A program made the position numbers and the translations under genes. Below the pieces are notes generated by a model. It saw nothing but the letters and a program-made list of their open reading frames with translations, made no database searches and was not told the DNA's origin. From contig CAJQUW010001819.1 of the NCBI GenBank assembly GCA_907163375.1, forward strand, positions 248,001-312,000: 64,000 nt of DNA, in the 5' to 3' direction. The stretch comes from Prostheceraeus crozeri (taxonomy: Eukaryota > Platyhelminthes > Polycladida > Euryleptidae). Below, one piece after another: positions 45,291 through 57,270 of this stretch. Position 1 is the stretch's first letter; every line of letters begins with the position of its first letter.

Positions 45291-46511
45291 CAAATGTGTC
45301 ATTAACCGAGTTACTCGAAATCACGGCTACATGTCAAAAAGACAATAGCCATTGTGCCGGCAGAGGCGATGCATTCTTTCTCTTACGGCTAGTGCTCCGC
45401 CTGAGCCGGTACAATATCCCTCCTTGTCCATTACTACACCTCATGTTTCTAAGCTACAAGAAATTCCAATTCACTCAATATTACAAGAATTATGCATCAG
45501 AACTCTTCGTTTTGTATTGATTCGCATCATTTGTTGTTAATTCGTCTCCTTTGTTTTAGTGAGAAATTCAGTAATTTATTTATAAATGGAGCAAATTTAT
45601 TTCTCTTCAAAAGGCAATGTGTTGCCGCCCCAAACTTTTCATGATGCTAACATTTTACCGACTCGACTGGTGTAATAGTCACTGGTTATCAACAAATTTT
45701 AAATTAGCGCAAGAGCTTGAAGGCGATTGAAAGTGGGAATCAAGTGTATGTAGGGATGATCACAAGAGGCGGAGGCTTTCGAATGCCAAGAGGGCAAAAA
45801 TCATTGTTGCTTTCAATGATAGCTCCACCAATTTGCAAAGATAGGTTGAAAAAAAGTTCTCTGTTTCCCGAAAGCAACGTACTCAAGTTACGAGTACCGT
45901 ATTAGTCACTTGAAACATATAGATCTTATGAACCAATGCATACATTTTATGAATATAAGTTTGTATGAAACAAGGGTAAAATTTGACAATATTTCTGTAT
46001 TTTAACTGATTATCATTCTCAGTACAAAGAAAAATGTTGTATAAAACAAGGCCCATGTACTCAATGAAGAAAATGGCATTGTAATTAATGTCGAGTGTTT
46101 CTCTCAGCAAGCACAGCACATCACAAACTTCTGTGTACATTTTAACATCCTGTATCATTGGTGTGATGCAAATATACCAATTAGCCAATACGAGTAAAAT
46201 ATTGTCGACGAAATGGGTGTTTTATTTCACGCTTCAAAACAGTTTTCAAGTTGGCGACACATGTATAGCATGTTGGCAATTGAAAATGAACTATGGAAAA
46301 TGTTGGAATAAAAAAGCAATGCAGCAGAAGAACTTGAGAAATAAACTGCAAACATGACATTTTTGTTTAAAACCATTTCACAAAAAGTATGGTTTTTGAG
46401 CCCTTTTTTGGTGTCAGAGACTCATAGGCCACGCAGATCTAATTTATTTTGTGCAACCTGGTGGAGCGCAATTTCTTAGCATACATCTAAGAATTATTTT
46501 ACGTATTCCGG

Positions 46512-46740
46512 TGCAGTCCGTGGCACAGTAGTTAAGTGCTTGGCCTGGCGAGTGGCTATCTTCCGGTCTAGAAGTTGAGCACCGAAAGTGTCACTGGAAG
46601 TCGTCTGGAAGGGCATTCGGACTAAAAGATCAGAACGTTCCAGATTTAAGTCTGACTATTTTAGCACCGTCCATACCCCAGTAATGGGGAGCAATGACGA
46701 TAAACCATCAATGAAAGGACCCCACAAGTGACTGCATCCG
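46512..46740 (+). mobile_element. tRNA-derived SINE, near full length
   Basis: The 5' part (GGCACAGTAGTTAAGTGCTTGG) resembles the box A side of a tRNA, with a weak box B about 45 bases on. The central core is GGAAGGGCATTCGGACTAAA, then AGATCAGAACGTTCCAG, and the 3' part has GGGGAGCAATGACGATAAAC. The core is shared with copies at 44.7, 45.2 and 47.2 kb. It may belong to the MetaSINE group of animal SINEs; that name is a suggestion from memory. Confidence 0.7.
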
Positions 46741-46843
46741 CACACTTTATTTAGTTTTTGCAATGGCATGCCTGTAATCATGCAAACGTGACATAATAAC
46801 TGGCATAAGCTTCACTCAATGCCACACTCGCTGCATAGTTAGT

Positions 46844-46869
46844 AATATATATATATATATATATATATA
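46844..46869. repeat. (AT)n microsatellite
   Basis: Thirteen consecutive AT units. Confidence 0.95.
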
Positions 46870-47184
46870 CATTTTGCCTGTGCAGATTATACATTTTTCA
46901 TGATTAATTTCTGTCTAGTAATGATGCAATGTCATTCGTTCAAGTTACGGACTCTATTTCTTCTGCTTGCAATAGCTTTGCTATGTGAAATCCTATGTTG
47001 CTATGTGAGTACATTGCGAATATAACTCGAAAATACGATTCAAAGAGTGCAATTGTTGGAGTTGTTTGCCAAATGCAATATAAATTTGATATTTTAGTGA
47101 AATACATATAATCAGCCATTTGCTTCAAGCATTATTAGGTCTCAGTGATATTTTCTTTCTATCGATCTTTTCGTCTTGAAAGCC

Positions 47185-47320
47185 ATTGAAGTAGGTAGGA
47201 AGAGCATCCGGGCTAAAGATATCACAACACTCCACAAAAGTCTATTTCAGCGACGTCGAAGCCCACAACAAGGAAGTAGTGATCTTTATTCATCACACCA
47301 ATTGACTTATATGTACAATG
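47185..47320 (+). mobile_element. SINE core and tail copy, diverged
   Basis: GGAAGAGCATCCGGGCTAAA ... ATCACAACACTCCA ... AGTCTATTTCAGCGAC aligns with the 46.6-kb SINE; head lost. Confidence 0.6.
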
Positions 47321-48679
47321 AATAGTACCTGCAAACATCATTGCAGAAAAGAAATCCGACTTTTGTACTGGTGCTATTGCAAGTTCAATATACATGTACG
47401 AGGGCCATCTAGCGTTCTTACGACACGCGTTAGCGCAATGACGAACTAATTTGAAATATTTTCAATGACCGATTCGCTTTATTACAACTGTTGATATGTG
47501 TAGATGCGCTGAGACTGTTAAACAGTGTCATCTTGTAAATGTGAATGTTTTTACTACTTAGTTTGTACATTTTATATAGCACACACCATTTTACGATCAT
47601 GTAGAATGACCAATCAAGATTGCTTCAAAGCGCGTGAATCCTATTTTTCACATCGGGAGATTTGGTTGCTGAGTTCTAGCCTATTTTGTTGAAGCGCTTA
47701 TTGTATTTTCATTTTCAGCTTTGTAGTTGGAAAGAGTCAGGAGTAGTTTAAGATGTTATTATTATTGTTCTTATATACATGTACAAAATTTGTCGACTGC
47801 TATCCGGCAATCATCTTCAGGTATAAAAGAATTTCTATTAGTGTTAGTAGGAGTCTAAATGTATGAGATTAGTTTGAAAATGATATTTACAATGAGATGT
47901 GGTATGGAGTAATGTAGATATGAACAGGTTGTACTGGGTTACATATTTTTACCAGTAGCAAAAGAATAATTGACCTAACATGTATTTTCATTAGTATTGC
48001 CTCTATCTATACGCAGGGAAGTGATTTTTCCATGTTTTTGAGGATGTCCCTAATCGCCTCAATCGAAAATGTTTTATGTAAATGAAATTTCAAATTAATG
48101 AAAAGATAAGGATGATCCCTTTGGCATCTCTTATCTCTATCATTCATGCAAAGAATATACTATTAATACTACAAAAACAAATAAAATGATCAAACTGTGT
48201 TTTTTATTCGTATATGGATGCCTTTCTCGCTCATTTGCACCCTTACACTTCATAGGGAGCGTATTAACTCATTGGCTCAGTGCTGCCTCATAGGCGCCTT
48301 TATCATCTTAGACATCCTCATTAGCCTGTTCTGCATACTCACATATCTCCTGGGCTCCGACGTCAGACATTCTTCTTCCTGATAGGCGCGTGACTACTTC
48401 ATTGATGCGCTATTTGATCATTAAGTCAAACTCTCAGATGCGTTTAGATTAAGATATTACTTGATTCAACTGACTCTGCATTTCAATTATGTTCAACTTA
48501 TTAACTATTTCAAAAGCCCTTTGTACTAAATGTTTCCTTTGTTTCTATAAGAAAATATATCGAATGTCAACAACCAAATCTAGACCCGTATCCAATTGCA
48601 TATTGTTAAACAGCCAGAAATTTTTTCGCAGAGAGTAATATTGCAATTGATTGATGGCTTTATTTCATTGTTTTTACAG
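47321..48679. other. Intron 1 of the TBC-like gene, remainder
   Basis: No exon recognised. The hydrophobic frame at 48197-48382 has no splice support. Confidence 0.35.
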
Positions 48680-48818
48680 GAATGGAATGGCTTTTTGGGT
48701 GAATTGCAAGATACTATACAGCAGCAGTTAACTGAAAGTCGTGTTCAACAGTTTGCAGATCTATCAGATGCAGAAAAATTACTCTTTCTTGATAAAGGAG
48801 TCAAAGCTTTACATGGAA
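48680..48818 (+). CDS. TBC-like protein of unknown identity, exon 2
   Basis: Acceptor TTTTTACAG before 48680, phase 0 start, coding EWNGFLGELQDTIQQQLTES ... DAEKLLFLDKGVKALHG plus one base. Two overlapping donors exist: GTAAGT after 48818 (phase 1, compatible with the exon at 57011) and GTAAGA after 48822 (phase 2, compatible with the candidate exon at 54630). The first is the stronger consensus. The segment is helical and charged. No domain is recognised in this exon alone. Confidence 0.65.
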
Positions 48819-48822
48819 GTAA

Positions 48823-49357
48823 GTAAGATATCATTTTAACAACTGATTCGAAGTATAATCATCACTGCCTTATGTTTGCTTTGTAATTCAAATATTGAAT
48901 TAATTAATATCATGAGCTCTATTCAGAGTCGAGTGGCTTGTGATCATAGAAATGCGATTCATATCAATGCGCGTTAGTTAGACTAGAATGGTCACAACAC
49001 AAATCGCAGAACAGTACGCCGTCATTAAGTCGTGACGATAGCAACGGTACACCTATAAGTGATTTCTTAACCACTTACGAGCTGTCCCTTCTAGTAAAGT
49101 AGCTTGAATGGAATAAATCAGAGTTCTATGCTTGTGATGTTGATCCTCTAATCTCTATACTAATGATCTGTAGCTGAATGAACTACGGAATAGCGATAGT
49201 AGAAAAATTTGATAAGTTGAGGAACTGCAGTTAGCAATGGATCAGAAATAGAAGACAGAAAAAAATCAGAAAAGTAGACCTATCTAAAAGATACAAAAAT
49301 AAGAAATGATGCTTTCACCATAAAAACATAGAACTTTCAATTCCAATTGACTTAGAA
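48823..49357. other. Intron, non-coding
   Basis: No feature recognised between exon 2 and the retroelement tail. Confidence 0.35.
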
Positions 49358-50400
49358 TGATAGAATAGAATAGGCTCTTTATTGTTTCACAAGTGCGGTG
49401 AAATCATTACATAGCATACAAATCAAGACAATTAACAATTAAAAACGTCCATAGCGAATAAAAAAAGAGTTCGAATATCTGCTTGTCATCGCAAAGGGTG
49501 CTCTTAATACACAAGTATTGCGTGACGTCGGGAATCTTTCTTCAAACATAACAGGAAGTGGATGGTCACACGACTTTACGATGTTGTCAAACAGTCTGTT
49601 ACAAATACGATTGGTGGCATCTTCAAAGGTACAAAACTCATAATCAGAAAAATACTTAGCTGCTCTTCGTTCTACGCGTAAAATTTTATGAAGCAAACAT
49701 TGAGGTGCGTTACAAAAACAAGGAAAACTGTACAATAAAACGGAGCGTACAAAAGCAACGTAGCATTTATGTACAATGGACGAAGGACAACCAGCTCGTC
49801 TTAAATTTCGCAAGATGAAAAATCTTTTATAACATTTATTTACTATGTCATTTATATGCAGGTTCCAGGAGAAATCAGAAGAGACCGTAACACCAATCAA
49901 GCGTAGGGAAGACACTGTAGACAAAGAGGCCCCATCATTCGTCTGAACACTGACGATATTCAAGGACCTCTTAGTGACATAGTTCATGACACAGCTCTTT
50001 TCACGATTCAAGCTGAGGCCAACTGATTCAGACCAAGTCTCGAGGTGTGTCCATTCACACTGCAAAAAATCATCACACTCTGAGCGGATAAAATGGAGTA
50101 TTGTAACATCATCAGCAAACTTAATACATGTCGAGTTGTCACACACAGGTGAATAAGAATCGATCACTAAAGAAAACAAAATTGGTCCCAAAACACTTCC
50201 TTGTGGAACACCACTCGTGATTGGTGACCAATCCGACACATTGCCATTAAAGCGAACACGCTGCTTGCGGTCACACAAAAAATTACACAGTAGAGCAATG
50301 GCCTGACGTGGCAGACAAAATTTAACAAGAGCGGCGATCCATTTAATTGACGTAATTTCAAAAGATGTGGTACGACAGAAATGTTTAGTAGTCACTGGGA
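49358..50400 (-). mobile_element. 5'-truncated non-LTR retrotransposon with open RT frame
   Basis: On the minus strand an uninterrupted 318-codon frame (50395-49439) carries RT palm and C-terminal domains, followed by an 80-bp 3' UTR with AATAAA (complement near 49382) and a TTCTA-type repeat tail ending about 49358. The 5' end near 50400 is a truncation inside the RT; no target duplication was found. It lies antisense in an intron of the TBC-like gene. The tail type matches the 27-32.6 kb element, implying related families. Confidence 0.85.
49439..50395 (-). CDS. Reverse transcriptase fragment of non-LTR element, open
   Basis: Motifs in order: AIALLCNFLCDRKQRVRFNG, ITSGVPQGSVLGPILFSLVI, CIKFADDVTILHF (FADD replaces YADD, both catalytic Asp kept), GLSLNREKS, LRLIGVTVSSDFSWNLHIND, and C-terminal FVRSVLLYSFPCFCNAPQ. 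No stop or frameshift over 318 codons, so it is a young copy, but fingers, first catalytic Asp and endonuclease are missing. It cannot be active on its own. Confidence 0.85.
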   Translation of the reverse strand: MTTKHFCRTTSFEITSIKWIAALVKFCLPRQAIALLCNFLCDRKQRVRFNGNVSDWSPITSGVPQGSVLGPILFSLVIDSYSPVCDNSTCIKFADDVTILHFIRSECDDFLQCEWTHLETWSESVGLSLNREKSCVMNYVTKRSLNIVSVQTNDGASLSTVSSLRLIGVTVSSDFSWNLHINDIVNKCYKRFFILRNLRRAGCPSSIVHKCYVAFVRSVLLYSFPCFCNAPQCLLHKILRVERRAAKYFSDYEFCTFEDATNRICNRLFDNIVKSCDHPLPVMFEERFPTSRNTCVLRAPFAMTSRYSNSFFIRYGRF

Positions 50401-50410
50401 TTTTATTCCA

Positions 50411-51530
50411 TTAACTATGTTCAAAATGAGGAAGAGAAGTGTATTCATATAAGTACGACATTTCGGTTGTATGAACGCGATGCGCATTTTTATGAGCTGA
50501 TATTAAGAGTTCTAGTGTTTGCAGCATGGATTCAACAGCTAAGCGAAGCACTTTTGTGTTGCCAAACGGAACACTAACGACGGGTACAAATAATGCCAGC
50601 ACAAGTTGATCCTAACAGTAAGAAAGAGCTATGTCATTGCAACACTTGAAGGCAAGGATTCCAAAAGTCAAATCAACACGTTCGCGGCCGGATAGCTGCT
50701 GCATCTCATTAACCATTGGTGCAACGTGCTCATGCATGTATACAGTCATCCTCTCAACACAAGTCGAGTAAATACATGGAGGATTCTGTGAAGCCCCTAT
50801 ATGATATGCGCAGGAAAACCGTGTGTGACCGGGAGACCAGGGTTCTTGTCCTGTTCGATCCAATCCATAAAAAATAAGTGTACCGCATATTATGTCAATA
50901 AGATAAACAAGTGCATTAGCTATTGTTTGATCAGTATACTGTAGCTGCAGTGGTATAGAAATTCATGTTATGCTCAACAGAAGAAAGAATCTCCTCATTC
51001 AAAGATAAAAATTGATGAAAAATATGTCTGGTTTATCGTTTCATCTTATGCAATCTTTGCTTAGCTGAAAGAACAGTTGTGTGCCGAGATTACGCTGGGA
51101 ATTATTTCCATCAGTTTCTTTGCAGTTGATATCAGCTGACTAGACTTAAAGCATATCAGGAAATGACTTCGCGTGGAGAGACTTGAATCCACTTTCTGCT
51201 TTTTTTGTAAAATATGACTATAATGATAATGGCAATTTATTCAACGGCTTCACGAAAGTTACAAGCAAGTAAGATATTCTAATTAAATACAAAAAAAAAG
51301 AAATCGAGAGCGCAAAGGTTAATTATAGCTCAGTATTGTGACAATGCTGTCCGAAACACCATCTTCCTGTCGTCTGGGTGTTCGCAGCTGAGGCGAAATC
51401 TTGCCCATTGCTGTCTTTATCATAGCCGTAAAGGAACCTTCACAAATGACCATCACTTGACCGAAATGTGATCCATGGATTTGATCCCCTTTAAAAAACA
51501 TGATAGACGATACATCATAAGGTGCTTCAG
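50411..51530 (-). pseudogene. Possible minus-strand coding fragments, unknown
   Basis: Three minus-strand frames read like protein. 51530-51319 has GDQIHGSHFGQVMVICEGSF and ends in a stop, with a weak acceptor (TTTTACCAG) before it. 50863-50612 has YMHEHVAPMVNEMQQLSGRE. 50600-50411 has NTKVLRLAVESMLQTLELLI and follows the previous one past a single TAG. They may be remains of one mobile-element protein or of a host gene antisense to the TBC-like gene. No family was recognised. Confidence 0.3.
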
Positions 51531-53214
51531 GCGATACTCGCTGGTAAAATCATCTGAGAATCCATGTAGAACTTTCATACGTACACATTCACTCAGTGAA
51601 TTAATTTTCAGTGCACATAGCAGGGCAGTATGATGAGCAAATTTTGGAAGTCCAAGTTCAGCTTTAATACTTACAGCTTGGCAAGCATCTAAAGTATGTA
51701 TAAAGTATATTATAAGGCATCATAATAATAGCAATATCAGCAATAACAAATTCATTTATCTGTTATCTGAGACAGTAAAAGAGTGTCGGCGATTTTTTCC
51801 CGTACAAGCTTGCGCATAGAACTCGTGATGCTTGAAACAACGTACTCATAATTCGATGTTTTTTTGTTTAATTGTAGTAGTATGATAAGCCAGTCCCGTG
51901 CCGCTCTGATTCATTTCGCTTTGGAGTCCAGTTCAGCTTCTTCATGTCCATGCTACTCGCATAATGTTACTCTCACAAATATTGAAGAGTAAAACAACCC
52001 CCCAGCTGAACCTGAGCAGAGCAGTGCATGCCGTTCTTGCACCCGCACTTGTGTCAATTAATCATTAAAAGCAACTGATTACAAATACAAATTACTCGAC
52101 TTTTCTTCAATTACAAGCCAATTACTTTGCAATTACTTTAGATAATTGTCGGCATTACACCATTCGTTTTCCCATCATTTCTTTTTCTAGGCGGATGTGC
52201 AAAAGTCAATCACAATTGCTCCCCGGAAAACAGACCATGCTTGTAGCACTGATATTAAAATGCCACCTTCTTATCCCTCCCCTCACCACCTTCTTATCTT
52301 CCTTTCGCCTCACATCTCTACATTCTAACTGACGAAGAAGTACTGTGATATCGAGATTTGGGGCTTCTAGGACACCTTATTACGCTTGCCTTGCAATTAC
52401 ATCTCCGCTAAGATTTAAATTCAGTTAAAAATTAGACAGTGGCTTCTTGAAGAATTGATGTGTTTATCATTTTCCGAAAAGAAATTAATAATAGTTTTCT
52501 GATTTACATTTTCCGATCAGCAATTAGAGGGGGAAAGAATATCATAACGACGGCACTCAATTTAGATTTTGACAATAAGCTTCTTAGTAAATTTCTTTGA
52601 AACAAATTTCTGGTAGTTGCACACCCGGTGCACATCTAAGTATTTAAAAGCATTACCGGCGATGAGAGTAAGACAAGTTAGACTGCGTGCTAATGGACAG
52701 AGTTGACCGCAAAGTGATTGCAATTACATGGCTAAAACTATAATGGATTGCTATTACTTACAATTGCAAATTACTCATCAGAAAAGGTAATTGATTACAA
52801 TTACTAATGCAATTGCAATTACGTAATTGTGATCACAATTGCAATTACAACACAAATCTGCTTGCACCCCACCCACCTCCTATTCGATAAATCCGGCATT
52901 ATGCATTTTTAGCAACGGGGTTTGTCATAAACAAGAGACTCTGTTCTCTGAGTCCAGGGCAGCTTGATATACATCTTTCCACTTGATCGGCCACAGGTCT
53001 GTAGCCTTTCGACAGTATCCACTGAACTTTTCATCTAATTCAAATTACTTGTGTAGTCTCAGGTAGTGAACTATTGCTTAGTATTGAATTATATTGTATT
53101 ACAATCTAGTTATCTGCAAGATACATTTCCTGTTACTTTGGTGTTAATTTAGTGATGTGTTAGGTGGTGTTAATGACCGGTAATGAGCTTTGATTAAGTG
53201 CAGTAATTTCACTA
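51531..53214. other. Non-coding stretch with AATTGCAATTAC-rich segments
   Basis: Around 52075-52145 and 52720-52855 the sequence is full of ATTACAATTAC / AATTGCAATTAC variants on both strands, giving local self-complementarity; these may be sub-terminal repeats of a roughly 0.8-kb non-autonomous transposon. No coding sequence recognised. Confidence 0.4.
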
Positions 53215-53345
53215 CGAAGGTCTCCGGGGCACAATGGTGAAGTCCTTGGCCTAGCAATCTTTTGGCTCAGAGGTCGAGCTCGAATGTATCATTCGAAGAT
53301 GTGGCATGGGGGATTTGCGACGTTAAATCTTCATTCAATTTCACT
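53215..53345 (+). mobile_element. SINE head copy
   Basis: CCGGGGCACAATGGTGAAGT ... TTGGCCTAGCAATC and AGAGGTCGAGCTCG resemble tRNA boxes A and B and align with the head of the 46.5-kb SINE; the core is mostly lost. Confidence 0.5.
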
Positions 53346-54629
53346 GCGAAATGACGAAAAGAGGATTTAGGCATTGTACTAAAATGATTTTATAAGTAGT
53401 ACATTTGTTCGGTTAGAACTTAAAGAAGCCAAAAAGTGCTAAATCAAAAAAATGCAAGAAAGTCATCGCCTGAAATTGAAATCTCATTGAGCTGAGGCTG
53501 AGGTTGGTTCTAGGATATGAATGACCTCTATTTAGAGGTCTTCTTCAACAATCTCGGGTTCTCTGCCGATCACACCTATTCTTTTAGTATTCACACTATG
53601 ATTTTGAGCGCGTTTGGCTTCTTCTGAGTGTTCGATAGCCTATGTGCTTATTTCTTTCGTGCCTCTATCATGCTCTTTCCGTGTTTCACTCTAAAGTCTA
53701 TGTCCAATCTGATTCCCGACACAATTCCATTCACACTGTTCTTCACTGCATGGAATACAATACACATTACCAAAAGTTGATAGCAGTTCAGGCAGGGTTG
53801 ATCAAAATTCGCTCAGTGTTCAAAAATCTGTTTCTCCCGGCCTAGTAGATATTTCAAGCGAGTGAAAAGTGCGACTTATTCGGTTGAAATTTTTCACTAG
53901 CTGCGCATTTCAAATCACGTTAGAAAGACAAATAAATGATGGTGGGCATAAATATTACAGTAGCCTAATCACCGCACTCGATAGCAGTGAATAAATATGT
54001 TTTGTCTAAGTAGGCTGTGATGTGGGCATGAATGCAAATATTTTTGCATTATATTTTATATATAGGTTTGCATGATATTTGACACATACTTCTTCAAAGT
54101 AGTGGCATATAGTAGGGCCCTGCGAGTCGGGCTTTAATCAGCCTCGAGTCGAGTCGGGCAAAATTTTTGTAGATATTAAGAGGCAAAAATGTGTTTAGGC
54201 CTACTTAGGCTAATAAAAGCAATAAAGAGAATAAGAAAATAAGGTATATGGCGACACACATCGTTGATCGAGAGAGTGGGTTATCCATTGTTAAGTATAT
54301 GTAATTGTGGACATTCGACATACATTATACAAATTTAAAAAATTTCAGGCATGCAATCATTTGTTTTTGTAGTCAATTTTTTAAAACCTTCTGTTTAAGC
54401 ATTGTATATATTTTGCCTTGTAGGTATTTTATACAATAATTATTAAGCAAGTTTGCCACTATTCTGAATACCTGCCAGGGATTACTAGTAGACCGCATGG
54501 GCTAAGTAACAACGTCTACGTCTCGTTTATTGTCTCTTTTCCCCCAGGTCTGAGGGTTAGATCCTGAGTCACCAGGAGGATCGATTGATTTGAATAGCAA
54601 CAGATGAGATGACTGATAAATCACTTCAG
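53346..54629. other. Intron, non-coding
   Basis: No feature recognised; the 67-codon frame at 53642 is unsupported. Confidence 0.35.
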
Positions 54630-54735
54630 TCAAGAGCGTGCTAAGGCAATGACTCCGCTACAGGAATTTCTACAGGCAAATGGACCGGATAATGTTATGC
54701 CTTATCTGCAACAGCGATATCTATGTGCAACACTC
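54630..54735 (+). CDS. Candidate exon of the TBC-like gene
   Basis: Acceptor CACTTCAG before 54630 and donor GTATGT after 54735. It codes QERAKAMTPLQEFLQANGPD ... QQRYLCATL. Entry phase 2 fits the second donor of exon 2 (48822). Exit at phase 0 does not fit the 57011 exon, which needs phase 1; a weaker donor, GTGCAA after 54724, would fit. Either an exon between 54.7 and 57 kb was missed, this is an alternative exon, or it is chance. Confidence 0.35.
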
Positions 54736-57010
54736 GTATGTTTGAGGCCTTCCGAGCATAATCCTGAGAGATTTTTGATATCGGGTACGTATTTTTATAT
54801 GAAAAGGATCCTACTGATGGATGTCCGCCAAAGAAAGCATGTAAGAAAGGTGGCATACAAAAATCAGCGGAAAAAGAGGAATGGACGAATTGCGACCCTT
54901 TCCCTCATGAAATCTGCAAAACAGTTTGTCGTGTTTCACTTAGCTTTATATACATTGTATAAGACAGATCACATTCACCATGTCACCAAACTTGTCGCTT
55001 AAAAAGTCGAAATGACAATTCGTTTGAAATTTATTACAGTACAGTACTATGACAGCATTATGATGTGACCTGCTATGATTTTCAATGAGAGTTGAATTCA
55101 AGGCCTGACGGCGACGCTATTGACGAACAGATACATGAAGTCGAATATGTATGTAGGTGAATGCCAGTGGCTGAATTTAGAGAACATTTCATTGCAACTT
55201 CAATATTGCCGTGACCAAGCTATGACCAAAACATAATGCTGAATAAAAGTGCTAAAGCAAATTGTCATTAAAGAAATTCATTGCAATCGAAATAAGAAAG
55301 CTATGCAAAATCTTTTACGCATGTTCGCCAACTCGATTTGAATACTCATCATCGTTCGAGTACTCAATCACATGCTCACTCAAAAAGTCAAAATCACGTC
55401 CAAATTTAAGAAAATATGAGAATCCGTGCGGGGTTTCCAATCATCGAATTAGACAGTAGAACTTTGATCATTATGTAGCTTGATAGGCCCTATCGACGAT
55501 TGCCATTTGTTTATATTATTCGCACGATAACTGGTTGGCGATCGATATCAAGAAGTAAGTATCGCTTTTAGGGTAAAAAAGGTACATTAAATTTGATTTC
55601 TAAAAGTGACATTGAATGCTGAGAAAAACTCTACACAAACACAGCAATCTTCTACGGAAATGTTGCATATTTTCTTCTCGACAGTTGCTTAACACATGCT
55701 TTTCACAATTTGGTGTTGATTTTTACACAACATTCATTTTTAGAAAATAGAGTACTAGGCATCTCCATGTCATGTTCTTAGCCTGAGGGTAGTCACCTGC
55801 GACGCCCGAAAGGCCTAGGTATCAATGAATATTTCGTGAGGATCACGGCTTCGGGTTTCCTGCAATGATGGCACATTACATTTGTTAGATTTTTAAGTGA
55901 TAATATTTTTTCATTCCAAATTTTATTTTTATTAATTTTCTTAGATTGTGACATGCTGGTATAATTGAGTAATGAATTCTTTCAACGTCTTTGCTTCCAA
56001 TAAGTAGTCCTTACTTCTCAATTAATTTTTAGAAAGAGGTTTCACTTCCCAGTGCAGGGCTCAGCTGGAATGAGTCCGAGCGCTACAAATGGTAAGGACT
56101 GAAAGAGTGAATCTTGCTCGGCTCTCGTGCTGATGGCCTCGCAAACCATTTTTACAACTATTGGGCCCTATTGTGATAATTTCTAATGTAGTGAATATTT
56201 TTCAGTGCTCTTAAGAAGTAATCCTAGATACTTTTCCTCTTCATCTCCTTTCTTTCATTTTTTTTCGTTGCTTAATTTTGACGTTTATCCCCGAATCATT
56301 ACAGAAGTATTTTTATTTCTACGTTAGTCAAATTTTGCAAATTCGCGAGCTTGACTTTCACAACATTTCTGCTCGTAATTAGCTGATCTGTGGGCGATTG
56401 CCGATGTTGTCTCGAGGTTGCTTAGTTGAAGCAGAATTGTTAGAGACCAACATGTTTCTGCTCTAGTTCAGGCGTTCTCCAGGTTTCATTTGTATACGTT
56501 AGTTCAACCGCTTAAATAATAATGAGATATGTCTCATCCCGTACAAATGCTATTTGTCAAATTAAATGTAGCATCTGCTCAATATTCTAGTTTCGCCCCA
56601 TACATGTGGGTATTAACAAACATACTGCATTACTCGGCAAAAGTTCCCTTTGGATTTTCTTTTGTAGCCTTGGACAAGAATGAAGTCGTGTGCACAACAA
56701 TTCTGAAATCTCCAATTTATAATTGGGAAGAGTGCATTAAATATCAGCGGCTGCTTTTATGATTTATTGGAATCTTTTTGAATTTTGAAATCATTTTTTG
56801 CATGCACTTTTATCTTCCTTTTTATGTGAGAAAATTTATGTAATAGAAGTTTGACAATTTGGCTTAATTGAACTTTTATATCACAAAACAATTTGATACG
56901 TGTTATAAGATAGTCAAACTTTGAAAGTTTTACACGAATTAGTGCCATGTCAGCTCTTTTATTGCTTCTTTTTGACGAGTCTGTTAACAAATAGATTTTT
57001 TGTATTACAG
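54736..57010. other. Intron, non-coding
   Basis: No exon with matching phases recognised. Frames at 55262 and 56529 lack splice context. Confidence 0.35.
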
Positions 57011-57270
57011 GTCCTTCACATCAAGTGATATCCACCAGAATTTCACAAACTATAGACAAGCAAGCAAATGATCACATAAATCGAGAACTCACCCGCGAAA
57101 CGCCTTATCAAACACGAACTGATAGCTTGATTGGCTCCATGCAGGATGCAGTTGTAACTATACTTCAAAGATGGCCTGAACTTCGGTCCAAAATGACGAG
57201 ATATCTCAATCAACCACTGCCAGAATCTATGCGACATCACATATGGAAAGTTTTCCTAACCAATGAACTG
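57011..57270 (+). CDS. TBC-like protein of unknown identity, third supported exon
   Basis: Acceptor GTATTACAG before 57011 and donor CTG|GTGAGT after 57270. It enters with two bases of a split codon (phase 1, fitting the 48818 donor) and leaves at phase 0. It codes PSHQVISTRISQTIDKQAND ... DSLIGSMQDAVVTILQRWPE ... LNQPLPESMRHHIWKVFLTN. The segment LPESMRHHIWKVFL resembles TBC motif A (P-x-x-x-R-x-x-x-W). Rab-GAP activity would need the later catalytic Arg and Gln motifs, which are outside what can be seen. Confidence 0.75.

Noticed and set aside
46844..46869. AT run as a possible origin or regulatory site
   Set aside because: A simple dinucleotide microsatellite with no further signal.
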